Positions 44,401 through 57,888 are shown, counted from the stretch's first letter. The stretch is 64,000 nucleotides of DNA from Hetaerina americana (GCA_022747635.1 JAKTNV010000007.1:5280905-5344904), one strand, 5' to 3'. The notes: a model not told the origin generated them from the letters alone. Translations and numbers: made by a program.

Positions 44401-45829
44401 AATTAGATCCCAAAGGCTAGGGTTCAGTGTTCTCAAGCCGTTTCCCCTTAGAGGCAGACCACTGTCTCGAGGTCCAGGAAATGAAGCGCCATCACCCTCA
44501 TTGCATCTTTGTGGCTCGGATTACAATGCATGTATCAATCTGAGAGGAAGAATGGTAGGGGTGGCTGGTTTTTCAGGGGATTCCGATTACCATTTTGCTT
44601 GATGTGCCCCAACCCAGCCCTTCGATTCAGCCAGATAGTGAAGGGATCGCTGCTTGGGAGGTCTGGCTGGAAGTTACTCCTTGATAAATTTAAGAGTGGA
44701 CCAGAGAGACAATAGTCGAAAAATATATAACATAAAAAAATTAAGGTCTTATCCAACTATGTCCCCTTCCTGCTGAATTTCCTTGAATCTTATGAAGGTA
44801 TTAATGTTTAAGTCTCCGATGGTAGTGCAATCCAAAGTAGTTATTGCAAGTTCGAAAAACTGTGCCTGTATGAAATATTTTTCTCTCATATTGTATTTTC
44901 TCGCATTCCGTTGACTTCTAATAATTACGATGCAAAAGCTTTATGACTCTAGCCTAATTCCCATAATTAGGTACATTATGAGCATTATTAATTTTATTTA
45001 AATCGATTCTATAGAATTACGCAGCTCTGATGCGTCCGCTCGTTGATGTGGTGATATTTAGCACGTTTATCATCATCAGTTTCAAATCATAATGATGTCT
45101 AACTTTCTGATGCATTCTCTTCTGCCGTTGAAGTTCCGGCCGGATCGTCATTGGTGTTCACTCCATGTGAGAAATATCTCGGCGCTGGAGAACGATCGCA
45201 GAATCAAGATGGTCACCATCTCTGCGGGGTTGTGGTGACCATAATGCCTGTGGCAACGTAGTAATTAAGGTAATGTTGAAGTATTCACTATTATTAAATG
45301 CCACTGCATAATTAATAAGTTTCAATGATGTGTGAATTGGATTTTTAAAGTAAGCTTTTGATTGTGAATTGACGCTATTTATCGTTTCATTGGTAGTCGT
45401 GAGTTAGCGTATAGGGCGTACATTAAATGGATGATATTAAATTGTTTTTTTTATCCTTTATTGCAGACTGATTTATTCTGTACAACCAAGTATGATGTTC
45501 GAGTGAAAGTCGTACGTAAACATTCTAGTCGAACGTTATAATTACCATAAATCCCTGTAATTTTATGTTGTTTACACCTTATTATCATCACAACTAGCGT
45601 GTGCCAAATCTTTGTTTTTAATGGAGAATAAAGAACTGTAATGAACACAACGTGTTAATACTCCGAAGTTGCTATATTTTATCTAAGAACTGTCTTCCGT
45701 AGTTTGATGTTTACCGTAATATCTAGTCACTTTAATGGGCTACAAACTATTTTCCAAGTTTAATCCAAATGTTTCGAATCTTATGATCAGTCAAGTGTTT
45801 CTATTGGAGTAAATAATGTGAAGCTTTGA
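41431..45829. other. Intergenic, no gene or mobile element recognised
   Basis: CpG-containing sequence with no supported exon or repeat. CpG becomes scarce between about 45.2 and 45.8 kb, which probably marks the 5' end of the zinc-finger transcription unit. I could not place the transcription start. Confidence 0.35.
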
Positions 45830-45880
45830 GACAGTCCATTATATTCGCTGCCACAAGATAAATTGTTATTATCCCCTGAA

Positions 45881-46024
45881 ATGACTCATACAAGAGAAAA
45901 AAAACACAGATGTAAACTTTGTGGCAAGTCCTTTGAAATGAGAAATGAACTGAGGAAGCACGTCCGTTCACATGCTGGTGTAAAGCCTTACACTTGCGAC
46001 GTTTGCGGCAATACATTTACTCAG
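45881..46024 (+). CDS. C2H2 zinc-finger protein, exon 1 (finger 1 and first half of finger 2)
   Basis: This is the first recognised exon of a multi-finger C2H2 protein, presumably a nuclear DNA-binding regulator. It encodes MTHTREKKHRCKLCGKSF, completing finger 1 (CKLCGKSF...HVRSH), a linker and the first half of finger 2 (CDVCGNTFTQ). It ends in phase 0 at CAG before GTGAGT. I chose ATG 45881 because it is the only in-frame ATG before finger 1, but the frame is open back to 45830. The 'THTREKKH' start looks like an inter-finger linker, so an upstream coding exon spliced near 45835 is possible. I do not recognise the orthologue. Confidence 0.85.
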
Positions 46025-49000
46025 GTGAGTAGCTGCCTTTTGGAAAGACAGCCTTTTTAGTGGCTGGTACGCTGTGTAGCTTTTAGTTAAGGCATAGTCT
46101 GTTTTGGCCCACATTGCAAACGAATGTTTTCCTCATATCATATCCCATTTGTGCTGCATATCAACAAAATATTCATTGTGTTGTGAATTTCTTGGCTAAT
46201 AATTGCTAATAGCTTTTGTATTTGCATAGCACTCAGTATTATATTCTAATTTACCTATCTATCTATCTTTTTTACTCCTAGCATGAAAGTTTTTTTAAAA
46301 CTCTTTCCGTCTGGTTAATTTATGCTGCATGCTTTCATGTTTTGCGTTGCAAGGGAACATCGTATTTTAGGAAGTCTAATATCTCGTATTTCACTCATGT
46401 AATTACAATGGAATTATTGTTTAGACTGAAGTTGTTTTTTTGTGCGCTATTAATCGTCCTCACGGTCATTTCATCATGTTTTCCTTGTAGTAGCTAAATT
46501 ACACTCAAGGGTGCATTCCAATTCTTGCTCTACCATATATCCCAGTATAATTTCCATTTTACTCTCCCGTATTTTCCCAAGTGATTGTTAAAAATGCTAT
46601 GAAAACATTACCCGTTGGTGTATTGACAAGATCGCATCGGTAGAGAAAGTCCTTCATCTGAGATATAGGCGCACTTAGTAATGAGTGTTGGGTAATGGAG
46701 AGTGGCATAATGTAATCTTCCACATTGAAATTTGGAGAACATGCAGCTTTGTGATTTGTTTTGTTAATTGTAGGTATTCAAACCTGCAGTAAAAAGGGTT
46801 TTTCTGCCCTGTCATACTAAGCCATGTCTTAACTTGTGAAGGCAAATGATAACTGGCATTGGTAATAGCACCAAGGCTTTACAGGTGTGTAGCTCAATGC
46901 AGTGTTCTTTTACTCAATGGCTCGAATAAGCTTTGATAGTTAAATGCTCAGAAATAAATATTTTTATCAGTTCCCAATTGATGGCAAAAGATTTACTCCC
47001 TTCCCTGTATTCATGAACAACGTAAATTTTTGCATTTTGAAGTTTTTAATTACTTATTGGATAAACTAATTCAAAGCTCACATGTTTGCTATTTTTACCA
47101 TATTGAAAATTTTCTTGTGATTATTTTTTGTACTTCTAGTGTCTGTTTTGCCTATTAAATTGGGATTGGTCACATTGGGCTTTTCATTTGCATTCCGAGG
47201 GAGCAACACACTAATTCATAATTTTCATGACCAATTTAGAAATTAAATTTCTCATCCTTGAATCACCAGACTCTTTAACAGATAGCTAGTGAGATATTTG
47301 TTGACACTCGATTAAAATTTTGTTTGTGAAATTAGTTTGTTTCCGTTGTATTGTCATCGTTAGATCTCACTGTAGGCATTTTGTGCAAATCTGAGGAACG
47401 GTTAGTTGATTGGACACTATTTTAAAATATGGTAATTGTCACGACCTGACTAAGTGCTGATTTTCCCATATGTTGGCCTAAAATTGACAGAAGAAGTCAT
47501 TTGATGGACCATTTCCAAATGAAACCCTCTGAAGAAAATCACATTTCATACTGACAAAGCTTTATAAATGATCATTTATTGTTGAAGCTGAATAATTGAG
47601 GTATAAACTAATAATTTTGACTTGTTCGAAATTTTTCTGGTTATATCTTAGATCTTAAGTATTTTATGTGCAACTTTGATTATGGTGTCTTCTTATTCTA
47701 GAGTTAATTGTTAAATTTTCTTTGCCAGCATGTCACTTGACTCCTCTAAGTGCCAATAAAACACTTGTATGTGTTGTATTTGTAATATTAATTCGTTTAT
47801 TTAAAAAAAATTGACATTTTCATCCAGGTTATTTAAAATAGTGAGAAAATTGATCATAATGAATAGAGAATGTTTGCTCATTTAAGTTTGTAGTATTGTC
47901 TTATGTCCCTGTGAGAAACAGCATCCCACTAATGACTTCAACCGTTATTTTACTAACTTGCTCCTGATTTGTCTCCTCGATGAAGTTTGTTAACTCTAGA
48001 GCATGACAAAATGGCCGAAAAAACTTGTTTTACCAGGGAAAAGGAAGGCTAGGGGAACTTGAAAATGCTTATGTGTTATTCAACTCTGTTTTGAAGTGTG
48101 TGATTGTTGGGTGGTGACCTAATTAGATAAGTTATTATCAGTGGGTCTTGAACTTTATCAGGATCCTTTAGGTTTCTTCAAGATATGGCAGAATAGTAAC
48201 CTTTAGGGGTATTGATGTGTTCAATGAGTTCTTGTCGGAAGGAATAGGTGAAATATGTAGACGTAAATAAAGAAGCAAAAGAATGCTTTCTTCCGGGAAG
48301 AGTAGAATTTAGAAAGTGCACGAATTGGTTGGTGTGAGAGAATTTGTGATAGGTGCTTAGCTTCTAGCTTGCTGTTGTGTGTATTGGAAGTTTACAACCA
48401 AAAAATTGAAACAGCCTTGTTTCCAATTCCAAGGTGACATTTATAGCAGGATAGATGGGATTTAAAGTGATTAGAAAAGAGTTGATCCATCTCTTGTGTT
48501 CCAGTCCAGTATGCTTTACACATTATCAGCATGATGGTACCAGTAAAAAAATATCTAAGAGGGTGTGAATATTTCACTAAATAATGCAAGTACCGAGAGA
48601 TTCGTGAAGATTTTTGGTGCGATGATAGACCCACAGGGAGTTCATGAAACTTAGCGTAGACCATTAGTCATTTATCTACAAATTCGTTTTGAGGAACTCC
48701 TATTTTATAATGACATCGGCAAAAATTCTAGGGTAATGTACACACTTGCCACTTTGTCATTAATTCGGAAAGGTAGATGTCCATTTGTATAGTGAAGGTG
48801 ACTTTTTATAATTTTGACACTTGTGTTGAAAAATGTAAGCAAAATATATTTTCATGCTAAATTAAAAGTGATCATCATCGCAAGAGTTTGATTTTTTGAG
48901 AAAAATGTCCATGCAGTAGTAAGTACACTTCCAAGATCAAATTCATGATGAGGGATACAGGTACTAGCCGATCCAAATGTAATTAGCAATTGGTGCCGTT

Positions 49001-51458
49001 AATCTTCCCTCAATTCACGTTTTGATATTTTTCTCCTTTGGTTTTAAAATTTGGAACAAAGATTGTAAGAATAGTGGGTCATCTTCATTGCTGTTTGCCT
49101 ATCACCAATCCCCCTCATATTTATGCTCCATTCCATGCCCAAGCACTTTTTCCTCTTACACTCTGTACTTGAATGCAGAATTTTGGTAAAAGTTCGACCT
49201 AATGTAAACGAAATGGACCAATATTGGGACATTGACTGCCCTTTTGTAACTCATTAACTTCCTAGCCAGCACTACAAATATACGTTACCCAGCAAATTTA
49301 GGAAACAATGAAATATGCAATACATTAGCCTTTGCCTTCCCTTTACAAAGTAATAGTTTACAACATAATGAAGTATCATCAGCCAAATTTAATGCATACA
49401 AACCTTCAGCTTAAACTTATTAAAGGTATAATTTTCAACTCAAAGTCCTATCATATCTCATGGTCTTTTTGCAATTTATGCAGTATACTTAGGGAGAAAA
49501 TGTTCTCAAAGTATTAGTCATTCTGATTTTATGCCTCAATGCCTGTTTTCTTTTGCAAGGTGCAAAGTAGGACTACCAAAAGTTATTAATATCAGGGTAG
49601 GCAATGGTAATGCGGGAGATGACTACTGTTAGTATGTATAACTATACCTCAGCACCATCTACAGGGAAACTTGGGTGCAAGACAGAGTGCCGAAACATAA
49701 CACCATCTAAGTATGCCCTCTCAATTCCCTCGATCACATGATAAAGCAGCATCCGTATATGGTTCAAAAAGTTCCAAGGAAAGTGTAGTGCAGAATAATT
49801 AAGATCAGTACCAAAATCCAGGACCACAGCAATAACTAAGTGGGGGTATGATTGTCAGCATCACTGGATCTCTTTTTTTTAACTTTTGAAATCTTACTAC
49901 TTTAAAAGTTAGTCAAACCGCAACTTCTATAATTGGTAATTTTAATTGTAGTCACTCCTGCAAATCTGAAGGAAAGTAGTGTCTCAGGTGTTGTACTTTC
50001 ATCTCGTTAGGTCATGTATGCTGGCCCACCATGGTACAACTATTTGATGTTAAAGCCAATTGCCTTTTTGTGGGCCATAACAAGTTGCCTTTCATTTCAT
50101 CTTATGGTCCAACGAAATATGTAGTACATATTGCTTTTGCAAGCAATAACCCAGCATTTTCACCCGATATTTCTTGCCCAGGTGAACTTTTCGTGCCCAG
50201 TCTTCTATGACGCATTGGAAACACTATACTTTGTGATATTCATGTAGCCTCAACTATTTTTCAAACTTGGAATCGTTGTTAACTCAAAGCCATTTTGTAA
50301 ATTTTTTAATCATTTCAGTGGAAGTCACTTCCACTGGATGTCTAGAACAATGTTAATCATTTCTGGATGTACGTCCTTATTCAAATTCAATAGCCCAATT
50401 GTTAGCAGTCGCAAACACCAGAGCAGATTTGCCATGAATGTCATCCAATTTGGTTCTGGTCTCTTTCCATGTGAAGCCTTTTAAACAGAAGTGTTTACTC
50501 ACTGGTATGAAACAAATTTATTTTCATTTTTCCAAACAATGAAAAGTTTTTTGTTTCTATCAACTATGGCAGTGAAACTAAGTGATGGATATAGTTGAAA
50601 CTTAAACAGGTCCCTTGTGAGAGATGAGGCTTACTCAAAGCCTTTGCAGATGCTATGACTGCCATCTCTTGGATTTTCGGACTTATGAATGACCCACGTA
50701 CATAACGCACTTGCAGAAATGGATTGATGACATTTTTAATGCTGTCCAGCTGACTAAGGTTTGTGCGCAGGGGAATGAGGTCTGTTTCGGAATTAGACAG
50801 TTTCCATTTAACTCAGGGTAGAAGTGCCAACAAATGATATAAAGCATGCATGGACCAAAACTCTTTCTGAATATTTCAGGTTTCAGTTTAGTTCAAGTTC
50901 TGTGTATTGCAAGTCTCATGGTTCATATATATTCACCATGGAATATTGGTCACATTGATGTTTCAGTTATTATTGTGAGTGTCAAATTTTGTCAGTTCCT
51001 CTGTGATACAGATGCCATGACTCCTGTTTGAAAGTCCCTGTTCGGTTGAATTTGGTTATTTGAGTGCCACGCTGGACCGTTTATGTGTTTTTTCTCATAG
51101 CCATTGATATGTCTAGGAAGGATGCAAGCACCACATTTAAATGCTCTTCATGGAATGGATTAAAACAAAGGAAGTCACGCAAAGTCAAAATGAATGTACA
51201 AAGAGAGGGGTGAATTATTAATAAATTCAGGAAAAAAATTCAAAATTTAGAATAAAAGAGGAATTTTGAAGTGAGCATTGAAACGTATAAAATTTACGGC
51301 TGCATTCTTAATCCCTCCCCTATTTACAAGTGATGCTTAGAGTGGTGTAATCCTAAGTCAATGTTTTCCAAAAAATCATTTGTTTTCACTTATACTGAGC
51401 TTGCTAGTAAATTGGCATGACTTTTACTGAGATTGTATCTAATAAATTCCAAATTGTT
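46025..51458. other. First intron of the zinc-finger gene, no element recognised
   Basis: Almost CpG-free AT-rich intron after a GTGAGT donor (for example no CpG in 46141-46260). No mobile element was recognised, in contrast with the RNF144 introns. Confidence 0.6.
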
Positions 51459-51503
51459 CGTTAAAAGTTACTGTTGCGGCATCTCCCGCAGTTTCTTTGG
51501 AAT
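51459..51503 (+). repeat. 45-bp direct repeat, copy 1
   Basis: CGTTAAAAGTTACTGTTGCG and on to TTTCTTTGGAAT. Identical 45-mer at 51794-51838. Confidence 0.95.
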
Positions 51504-51660
51504 TTGTCAAAGTGAAAACACCATAAGTGTTTAAAAGTTGGCTTTAATCTCGTGGACTGTGGCGCCACGCGCACGACTACGAATGCCTGTGACATTGTAT
51601 GTACGGTATTTCGTCACAACATCTTGTTCCTTTAAAAGCCCCAAAATTTCAGAGTTTAAG

Positions 51661-51838
51661 AGGACGCCTCGGTAGCTTAAGTGGCTAAAGCACTCGACAG
51701 GATATTGAGGGATCTGGGTTCGAATCCCAGTCAAGGCAAATGATTTTTACACTCTGAAATTGTTGCATTGAAATGCACATTAGCGGATGACTCCGTTAAA
51801 AGTTACTGTTGCGGCATCTCCCGCAGTTTCTTTGGAAT
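51661..51838 (+). mobile_element. tRNA-derived SINE, family D, copy 2
   Basis: Head TCGGTAGCTTAAGTGGCTAA with box B GGGTTCGAATCCCAG. The body 'AAATGATTTTTACACTCTG' resembles the copy at 6238. Its 3' part is the 45-mer that also occurs alone at 51459-51503, which could be the end of an older, truncated copy. Confidence 0.75.
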
Positions 51839-53888
51839 CACTGTCAATATATCTTCACTCTTGGAAGGATAGCCACTCATTGTCAAATTCTGGGCAACAT
51901 GAGCAAGGTGGTCAGTGTCACTTGCCTGGTTGAAATTCACTATCCCATGTTCTGTAAGTAATGCAGTTCACGGCAATTGACTGCAACAGCAATGTGTTTT
52001 TGAGTTAGGGAATGAATAATGTTAGTAAACCAGACCTAAGAAAAGTTGCAGCGTTGTTGAAACATGCTCTCATGCAACTATCATAAAATAAATTGCATCC
52101 AAAATGTATTTTCATCAAAACCTCTTTTCCTTCTTTCAATCAACTGTAAGACAAAATGAATTGCTTAAAATGGCCTTAAAAACTTTAAAAAATCCTGTGT
52201 CCAATGGCTGACAAATACAAAGTGCATATCGGGCTGAAGCAGTAATTTGGCATTGGATAACTCCTGCGTATGTGGGTGCGCAGGGCAGATATTGAGACAA
52301 GGCTTACAAGGTTTCCATTTTTCCCGTTAGTTGTTGTTCCACACTGAATTACATGGATTCTTAAATGCAGTAGCATTCAAATTGACATGCTAAATATTCT
52401 CTTCAAGTGGTTTGCTCTGTGGGCTATCTGTTTATGTGCCGCAGTTTTCATGCATGGCATAGGTGTACTTCACCTCATTAGTTTCCCAGCATCCCATATT
52501 TTAAACGTTGGCATGTGTAATTGGGCTGCTATAGTTGTAATTGAAATTATTTGTAAGACTAATTGACCCAAATAATTTATTTTGGAAAGATAAATTATGG
52601 TAGGAAAGCATTTATGAAATTAATAATGATAAAGGCTTATCAAGGGTCTCAATTGAGTTATCACCTCAACAGTGTGGGGTGAATGGTTTTTTTTATCACC
52701 TGTTCAAATGAAATTTCTTAAAATTGATTTTGCTTTAATTGCCCATAATTATCACAGCTTCAGATAAACTATTGTTATTTGAGAATCTGTTAAAAATGAA
52801 CAAAAGGGGACTTTGAACATTATTCCTAAATGCCTTTCATATGTATTTCTTTAAGATAAACTGGTGTGTTATATTTTTTGTGTAAGATGTAGTTTTATTA
52901 GATAAGTTTTAGAGAAAATGGTGCACACCTAATGTTAATAAAAACCCAGAGGCATATACTTGTATATTAGAGGCTATTAATTTGGGCTCTGCCTTCTCAA
53001 ACCAACCTCCAGGTTGACCATGTAGTTGGATTGATGATAATTAATTGCTTAATGTCTCAAAAGGCAGTTTTTATTTACGGACCCGTTGAAATATTATTAT
53101 TTGGTCCCTGGGGGGGGGGGGTTAATGATCTAAGGAGTGGTTTTTGGAAGCCCTCCCTACCTTTCTCTCTCCCCCTGGTTAACCTCTTTGATTCTCAACA
53201 GCTTCTTCGGTTTAGCGTATTGCATCATCCGCTAGTTCCTTCTATTATTCCTTTTGTGGAATTCCCTCCATAGTTCTGGACTCCTTCCTTTTAAATGTTG
53301 TTTTCAGGAGGTTACAGTGTTTTCCATAAGTTAGTGTGCTAGCTACAATCCCCCGTGGGTACTATTGTTTGGCTAGCATTCTTTGACAACATTTCAAGGG
53401 AGACTTCTGGACAAGTAAGGCTTTTGTCTGTTCAATAGTGTTCAATTAGTGGTAGAAAAGATTAGTTCATGCCATTCCGTATTGGTCCAAAGAGCTATTG
53501 CTGCATTGAGAATATTTTTTTATAACATATTCAAAATTATTATAGTTGCTAGTTGATGTCCTAAATTGTTTTCAGCAAGGTTTAATAGGGATGTCACAAA
53601 GTTAATGGGCATATTGGGAAATCACCTAACCCGGAAGGACATGGACATTTGTAAATGTCCGTGTCCCTCAATGGGCTGATAGGTAAAAGTATGGAATGCC
53701 AATTCTATGAGTACTAGGCAATGGAAAGGAGGAGTTAATTGATGAGTTGTGAAGGGTTTCTTTCGTTGATCATTTCATGGATTCGTGCACTTTTAAGTTT
53801 TGTTTTCCATTTGTCATGCCAGAGAGTTGCGTGAAGGTAATGTTTTTGTGCCTTAATGTTTTCATTTGTGTGCAAATGTTTGCCGCAG
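51839..53888. other. First intron of the zinc-finger gene (continued), no element recognised
   Basis: AT-rich intron with a G11 run near 53108. Ends in TGTTTGCCGCAG, acceptor for exon 2. Confidence 0.55.
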
Positions 53889-54155
53889 GCGGGGGCACTC
53901 CGCAACCACATGAGCGTCCATTCTGGTGCTCGTCCCTTCCGCTGTCATCACTGCGGGAAAACCTTTGCCATGAAAGAGCGCTTGCGTCTGCATGTCCGCA
54001 TACACACTGGTGAGAAGCCTTATCACTGCAACCGTTGTGGCAAGTCATTTGCACGAGGAGGGCAATTGCAGCAGCACTTGCGCTCACATACAGGCGAACG
54101 CCCGTACAGCTGCAGTCGTTGTCCAGCTTCGTTTGCGTGTGCAACCAACCTTAAG
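53889..54155 (+). CDS. C2H2 zinc-finger protein, exon 2 (fingers 2-5)
   Basis: Starts in phase 0 with '[11 protein letters not shown]', which completes finger 2 exactly (C-x2-C-x12-H-x3-H across the junction). Finger 3 (CHHCGKTF...HVRIH), finger 4 (CNRCGKSF...HLRSH) and the first half of finger 5 ([15 protein letters not shown]) follow. Linkers are canonical TGEKPY and TGERPY types. It ends in phase 0 before GTAATT. The perfect finger spacing over both junctions confirms the splice sites. Confidence 0.95.
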
Positions 54156-54962
54156 GTAATTAGATGTTAACATCTACAAGCACTTGAATTTTAATTATTT
54201 GTTCCTCCAACAGTTTAACTGAGCTGTTTTGTACCTGATGCTGATCCTATTTTTTTGTGATATTTTCCACAATCATTGTCACATATGAATGTTCTTTCCT
54301 GGTTTTTGTCCCCCTGACTGAGAAATTGGTGGAAAACAAGCTTCTTTATCTAAAAAATATAATTTTGTACTTGTCATTTTGCAACCCAATATCCAAGGTG
54401 AGACCAACCCGTTGTGGTTAAGTCTCAAATTTGACAACCTTAAGGCTATCTGGCAGGTGCATGTAACTGCTAGTCTGGTCAGCTACTCTTCCGGGGCTTG
54501 TCATCCAGCTTGCCCTCCCAGAGTTCAAATCGGAGTTCATTTTAAAGTTTAATGTAAAATTATTTGTGCAAAAATTGCATTTAAATGAGCTAAATTGTCT
54601 TTCTGAAGTCGAAGCTGCTGGTTTCACTTGGAACTGCGGTTAGTTAATAAATAAGCCCTCAGTTCTGTTCTAAAAGAGGGCAATAATATGCGGGTGTACG
54701 AAATTGAAACGCAAAAGGCCACATTGGCGGGGTAATGCTCCCGGCATTTGGGATTCGAATAATTGTTGGCTTAAGAAAAAGTGAGAAAATTGACCGTCTT
54801 TGATCCCTTTGCGTATTGCTCAAGAAATCTAAAGGTGACACTTAAGATCTTCATGGGTCATTAGTTGGTGTGTTTGTCTTGTTGTGTGCGGTCTCCTGGG
54901 GAGGTGTGCGTTGAAGGTGTTCTCCTCGGGAGGTGTGCTTTGAAGGTGTTTATCCTCATCAG
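54156..54962. other. Second intron of the zinc-finger gene
   Basis: About 800 bp, CpG-poor on the left. It contains near-duplicate 'GAGGTGTGCGTTGAAGGTGT' and 'GAGGTGTGCTTTGAAGGTGT' words at about 54900-54950 just before the acceptor CATCAG. Confidence 0.6.
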
Positions 54963-55264
54963 GTGCACATGAAGCGGCACCTGGGCGAGAAGGACCACGA
55001 ATGCACGTTGTGCGGGAAGCTGTTCACGCGGCGCGATGGCTTGCGCAAGCACCTGCTTTGCTTTCATCGTGGCGAGAAGCCGTTTGTGTGCGGGGTGTGC
55101 GGCAAGAGATACAAGGGACACATAACGCAGCATGCGAGGACGCACTCGGAGGAGCGCCCGCACGTGTGCCCTGACTGTGGCGCAGCGTTCGTGCAGCGCT
55201 CACAGCTCACGGTCCATCGAAGGATCCACACGGGCGAGAAACCATACGAATGCCGGGTTTGCAA
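54963..55264 (+). CDS. C2H2 zinc-finger protein, exon 3 (fingers 5-9)
   Basis: Starts in phase 0 with 'VHMKRH', completing finger 5. Then come finger 6 (CTLCGKLF...HLLCFH, His spacing of four), finger 7 (CGVCGKRYKGHITQHARTH), finger 8 (CPDCGAAF...HRRIH) and the first cysteines of finger 9 (CRVC). Finger 7 has ten instead of twelve residues between the second Cys and first His, a two-codon shortening. The exon ends in phase 2 (AA) before GTGAGT, and the next exon supplies the G of a Lys codon. Confidence 0.95.
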
Positions 55265-57430
55265 GTGAGTGGCCTGTGGCGTGCCGTGAGAATCATCTGG
55301 ACCGCGCCATGGTTTAAAAAAAGCAACCTATTTCAGATAGTGCGCTTGATATTTTTGTGCTGTTGCTTTGCCATTACTTTTCTTACTCTTTGCATGTATT
55401 GCTTTCCCTTCATGTTGTCAATTATATTCTGTGGAGATATTTGGGGTTGATAATGAAAGTTCGCTAATCCTGAGTGAGAATTCCATTGAGATATGCAATT
55501 TTGTGTGGTATGGATCTGATTTGAGTGTCAGCCAATTTTTCTTGTTCTGACGATTGATACGGGAATTTTGTGCATATTTATTTTCTGGTAGGGTCGTGTT
55601 GCCATATTTTCCCATCGCTAACGCACGCGCCATGTACATACAGAAATGTTCAGATGATCAAAAACATGACAGTGCGCATTATGAAATGAAATTTGAAAAA
55701 AAACCAAGCATAGACGTATTTTTACACACATGCACACATCCAATGTTATATTTAATATACAATGCATGTACATATATATGTATATATACAGATGCACGGC
55801 ACTATTATACACGCTCAAGATAACTATGAAGCTCTGGGCACGTGGTATCTGTACTAATTCATGATAACTACAAAGTTCTGGGAGCGAATTATCGATGGGA
55901 AAGTATGGTACATTGTCTTAGGCAAGAAAGACAGTTGGGATCAAATTGTCAGCACTGGAGTTCTCGCTGATTGTTTCACAAATTTCTTAGATTTGATTTA
56001 CTCCGGGTTTTGAATTTGCGATTTCATTACTTATTGGTTTATTAATGATTTGTAATTTTTTTCTCTTATCATTAGTTAAAACTTTTAAGATATTATTTTA
56101 AAAAATTAATCTTGATCGCACTATGTGTAACCCTTTTCAATCTGAGTTCTTAAACTCTTTTTAAGTGCCATCTTCTTTTGCCTAGTGTAAGTGAAATATG
56201 CCTGGGCTTTTTTGAAGAAGTTTTACGTTTGCGCCGAGAAATTTATGCAAAGTCTAATGAGAATTTGTACAATCAGGTATGATAAAAATATTTGTGTTGT
56301 TATCTCTTCTACTCGTTTAGGAAAAATAAACAATTTTTAAATTTATTTAATAAAATTTAAATCTTTGCATTCAGATTTAAAAAATGGTAGGTATTATTAA
56401 TTTTGTCAGCGTTAGTTTCTACTGTTATTTATTAGCTCACCAAAAAATGTAATGCATTTCACAAAACTTCAAATAGTTTCATTGAATTTGCCTAAATGTA
56501 TACTCAAGTCCCCAACGTAATTTAACAAGCACCCTTATGTTTAAGATAGCATGTACCTTGAAGACCTTTTTCACGTTTATAAGATATTGTACGGCTTCTT
56601 CTTTGCTTTCCTTTCCTTGTTTCACTCCTTTTGCTGCACACACAACAGGGCGTCTCCTTTTCCTTGGTAATGTTTCTAATTACTTTGTGTCTCGGCTCAC
56701 ATGTTCCTCCAATGTCCCACACTTGTTGTTTTTCTCTAGGAGCCATTAATTTCCAAGATCTTCAACATTATTAATGATAATATGCAAATGAGATGTAGGT
56801 TTTTTACCGGAAGGGAGGTTTTTTTGTGAATTATATAAATTTTGAGTATCAGTCATGAGTATTTTTTCCAGTATTTCACAGAAAAGTAAAGGTTTGAGCA
56901 TATAAAAATACCCATCAGCCATTGGCATTCTTTGCCTATACCCACCCCATGGGCCGATAGATGAGTCCACCGGCACTGAAAGGGTTAATGAGTCTATGGT
57001 TAAATATTAGCCTTGCAGCTTATTAGCCTGAGGCCCAAATTGTTCAGGGCCATCATCTTGCCAAGTCCTTTTCTTATGAATTTGTAAAGAGCAGAGGAGA
57101 CAGTATTTTATTCTTGTGAACATGCGTAGTAATTTACCTTAGCCTCTGCCATATCTTTTTTATTTTTCAATTTATTGTTGCTTCTGAAAAGAGGCTGTCA
57201 ATCCCTCTCGTCTCCTGCGCCCCTGGTTTACTTTGCTATTGTGCCAGTATGATTTGTTTCAGACAGAATTGACAGTTTTTTTAGGTATATTACACAAATT
57301 TTGAATTTGCCACATATTTATAAAACTAAAAAAAAAACTTGAATTACAGGGTCTGCCCTCAGTAAAAGTATTATATATCCAGGAAATAATTGATTGCAGA
57401 TCTAAGTATGAATCGCTAAAATTTTTCTAA
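55265..57430. other. Third intron of the zinc-finger gene, first part
   Basis: AT-rich intron with a short TA-rich stretch at 55770-55790. No mobile element recognised before the mariner relic. Confidence 0.5.
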
Positions 57431-57888
57431 ATATCACCCATGTGCATTGACACACCTCTGCCAATCGTGGTATGCATCGTGGAAGGTGTTTTGACAGGAG
57501 GAATGTCATTCAGGCATCTCATCGTGGCCTCTTGGACATCATCTAACATTCCCCAATGGTCGCCTCTCCTACTCTTTTGTATTCCCCGGATTAAATGTCA
57601 ACTGTGATCATGTTATCTGAAATATTTGGGTCACTTCCACAGTTGTCTGAGAGATCATGCAACATAGTTACTTGAGCAGCCTTCTGATGGCACCCTGCGG
57701 ACCATCTTGGCACACACCTTTCGAATGGCTAAATCTTCTTCAAGAATATGATGTGGTCGTGCGCTGTGGTTTTGGGAATATTGTGCGCTTATGCTAACAT
57801 TCTGGCAAGCAAGAGTGCCATTCAGAAATTGGAGCATGTTTCTCATATTTTGCACATTTTTGCTGCCCTGTGTCATTGACGGACGTCT
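57431..57888 (-). pseudogene. mariner-like transposase relic, catalytic core deleted
   Basis: Minus-strand blocks: 'SMTQGSKNVQNMRNML' (57850-57888), 'HHILEEDLAIRKVCAKMVRR' (57690-57750), then, after a gap that skips both catalytic Asp motifs, 'DHWGMLDDVQEATMRCLNDI' (57500-57560) and 'GRGVSMHMGDI'. Frames are broken. The N-terminal continuation appears at 58300-58480 beyond an insertion. Confidence 0.75.

Noticed and set aside
53856..54144. Minus-strand Cys/His-containing frame opposite zinc-finger exon 2
   Set aside because: It arises from reverse reading of the finger codons; the spacing does not fit C2H2 fingers.
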